This document shows, in pieces, positions 63,084 through 64,000 of a stretch of 64,000 bases of DNA; within the stretch, counting starts at the first letter, position 1, and each line of letters starts with the position of its first letter. Both the position numbers and the translations under genes were made by a program. Origin of the DNA: Saccharina japonica. Its lineage: Eukaryota > Sar > Phaeophyceae > Laminariales > Laminariaceae. A model generated the notes under the pieces. That model was not told the DNA's origin. It was given only the letters and a program-made list of their open reading frames with translations, and did no database searches. The stretch lies in contig MEHQ01004417.1 in NCBI GenBank assembly GCA_008828725.1, positions 1-64,000 of the forward strand, in the 5' to 3' direction.

Positions 63084-63747
63084 ATATTACGGGGGACCAT
63101 CGGTCGCCCCGATGGCCTAGTGGTGACCTCGAACGCTTCCCCACCGCACCGGGCCCCTTCGGGGGTCAGGTCGGGTCAACATGCTCAAGTCTCCGGAGTA
63201 GTAAGCAGCAAGGGCTGATACTTCCGAGGGGACATGGAGTGAATGGACACACGACACGCAGTGAGACGTGGAAGTGTGGAGGGCGTAAGCTTTGTTTTTA
63301 CCCATCCGCCGGAGGATAAAAATAAAAATCTAAACGTTGATGTCCGGAGTTCGAATCTCACGTGGGTCGGACTTTTGAGTTTATTTGCAAAAAAAAAAAA
63401 AAAAAACGGAATCAACTGCTGAAAGCGCCTATTAATAGATAAAAAGTAGCGTGGGTAGGCACAATTCGACACAATTCGACGCGAGTCGACGAGGGAAGAA
63501 AAGGCTGAAGTCTTCTCGCGATAAAAGCGCAAGGCAAGAACCGTAGTGGGGGAGGAGAGAGAGGAGCCTACTTTATGGCCCCGTATCTGAGTTACGACCA
63601 GAGAGGAGAAATACAAGAGGGGCGACGATATTAAATGGGATGGTTGAAAACAAAAATGAAAATAGGACCAAATATTGTTAGTAAAAATAGTTAAATATAT
63701 AGATTTTTGTGTATATCGTAGGTTCTATTTACTATGGCCCCCAGGCG
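63084..63747 (+). repeat. MITE-1 copy k, split by a nested SINE
   Basis: The left end TATTACGGGGGACCAT (63084-63101) and the right part AATAGGACCAAATATTGTTA to TTCTATTTACTATGGCCCCC (about 63655-63747) reconstitute one MITE-1, interrupted in its CCATAGTAAATAGG end by the SINE at 63103-63655. Confidence 0.85.
63103..63655 (+). repeat. tRNA-derived SINE, copy 3
   Basis: GTCGCCCCGATGGCCTAGTG head (A box), B-box-like GGAGTTCGAATCTCACG at about 63345-63362, an A18 linker, ATCAACTGCTGAAAGCGCC, GCGAGTCGACGAGGGAAG, CTCGCGATAAAAGCGC and GTATCTGAGTTACGACCAG, ending near AACAAAAATGAAAA. About 190 bases of extra sequence lie between A and B boxes, so the head may itself be compound. Confidence 0.8.
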
Positions 63748-64000
63748 TCGTTTTTTTTTTCAATGTGTTCCACCGTCGGCTCTGTCTCACGCAGTTGTTG
63801 TGTTCAACGACTCACATTCTGTTTTTGGCTTTGGCAAACATGCAGAGGAGTTTTCCATCTCTCTTGCGAACCGCTTTTTTCGAAGAGTTTTCACAACCAC
63901 AGGCAGACCATCAACAGATCATCGATCGGTTCCCACTCGCCGCATTGACCAGATCTCTTTTTAGAGCAGACATATCCCTGATCTGCATGATTTGTATGAC

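Larger units (their letters stand above)
62957..64000. other. last intron in window and possible exon at 63795
   Basis: Contains MITE-1 copy k with a nested SINE. After an acceptor-like TCTCACGCAG (ends 63794), one frame stays open to the window end (LLCSTTHILFLALANMQRS). However, the phase expected from the exon ending at 62956 does not fit that frame, so the exon is not called. Confidence 0.35.

Overview
The window is nuclear DNA from an intron-rich eukaryote. Coding exons are short, GC-rich islands joined by GT-AG introns (one GC-AG) inside repeat-laden, lower-GC DNA. Exon and intron style, the EGF/7TM and ankyrin proteins, and very large repeat-filled introns would fit a large-genome stramenopile such as a brown alga. 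That assignment is an inference; nothing in the window proves it.

Four genes can be assembled, all on the + strand. (A) Positions 2070-4821 hold the last two exons of a multi-pass membrane protein whose 5' part lies before the window. (B) Positions 17451-30985 hold a complete six-exon paralogue of A, 571 codons, with a signal/Ala-rich leader, an EGF-like Cys module and about seven membrane segments. A and B form a tandem pair that shares a 46-base micro-exon and the same splice phases. (C) Positions 33926-47773 hold a complete six-exon Rab7 GTPase, 213 aa, ending in Cys-Cys, with a 7.8-kb second intron and an 832-base assembly gap in intron 4. (D) Positions 52676 to the window end hold an ankyrin-repeat protein built of repeated 117-base phase-0 exons. 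One module near 59227 looks broken, and the 3' end lies outside the window.

The rest is mobile and repetitive DNA. It includes: a roughly 110-bp inverted-repeat MITE (about 11 copies); a second MITE starting CAGGACACC; a short TTAACCC-ended MITE; a 250-bp MITE ended by CAATCCCACGG; a unique 199-bp MITE; three larger elements with self-palindromic ends; a 901-bp TIR element nested in a MITE; tRNA-headed SINEs; and a family of up to about 550 bp bounded on both sides by C homopolymers. There is also a decayed reverse-transcriptase remnant at 13.1-14.3 kb, several local tandem arrays, and long GTA/TAC and TATC microsatellites. Nested insertions (SINE in MITE, TIR element in MITE, C-bounded element in SINE) give a relative order of activity. 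No rRNA, CRISPR array, prokaryotic operon or intact autonomous transposon was found.
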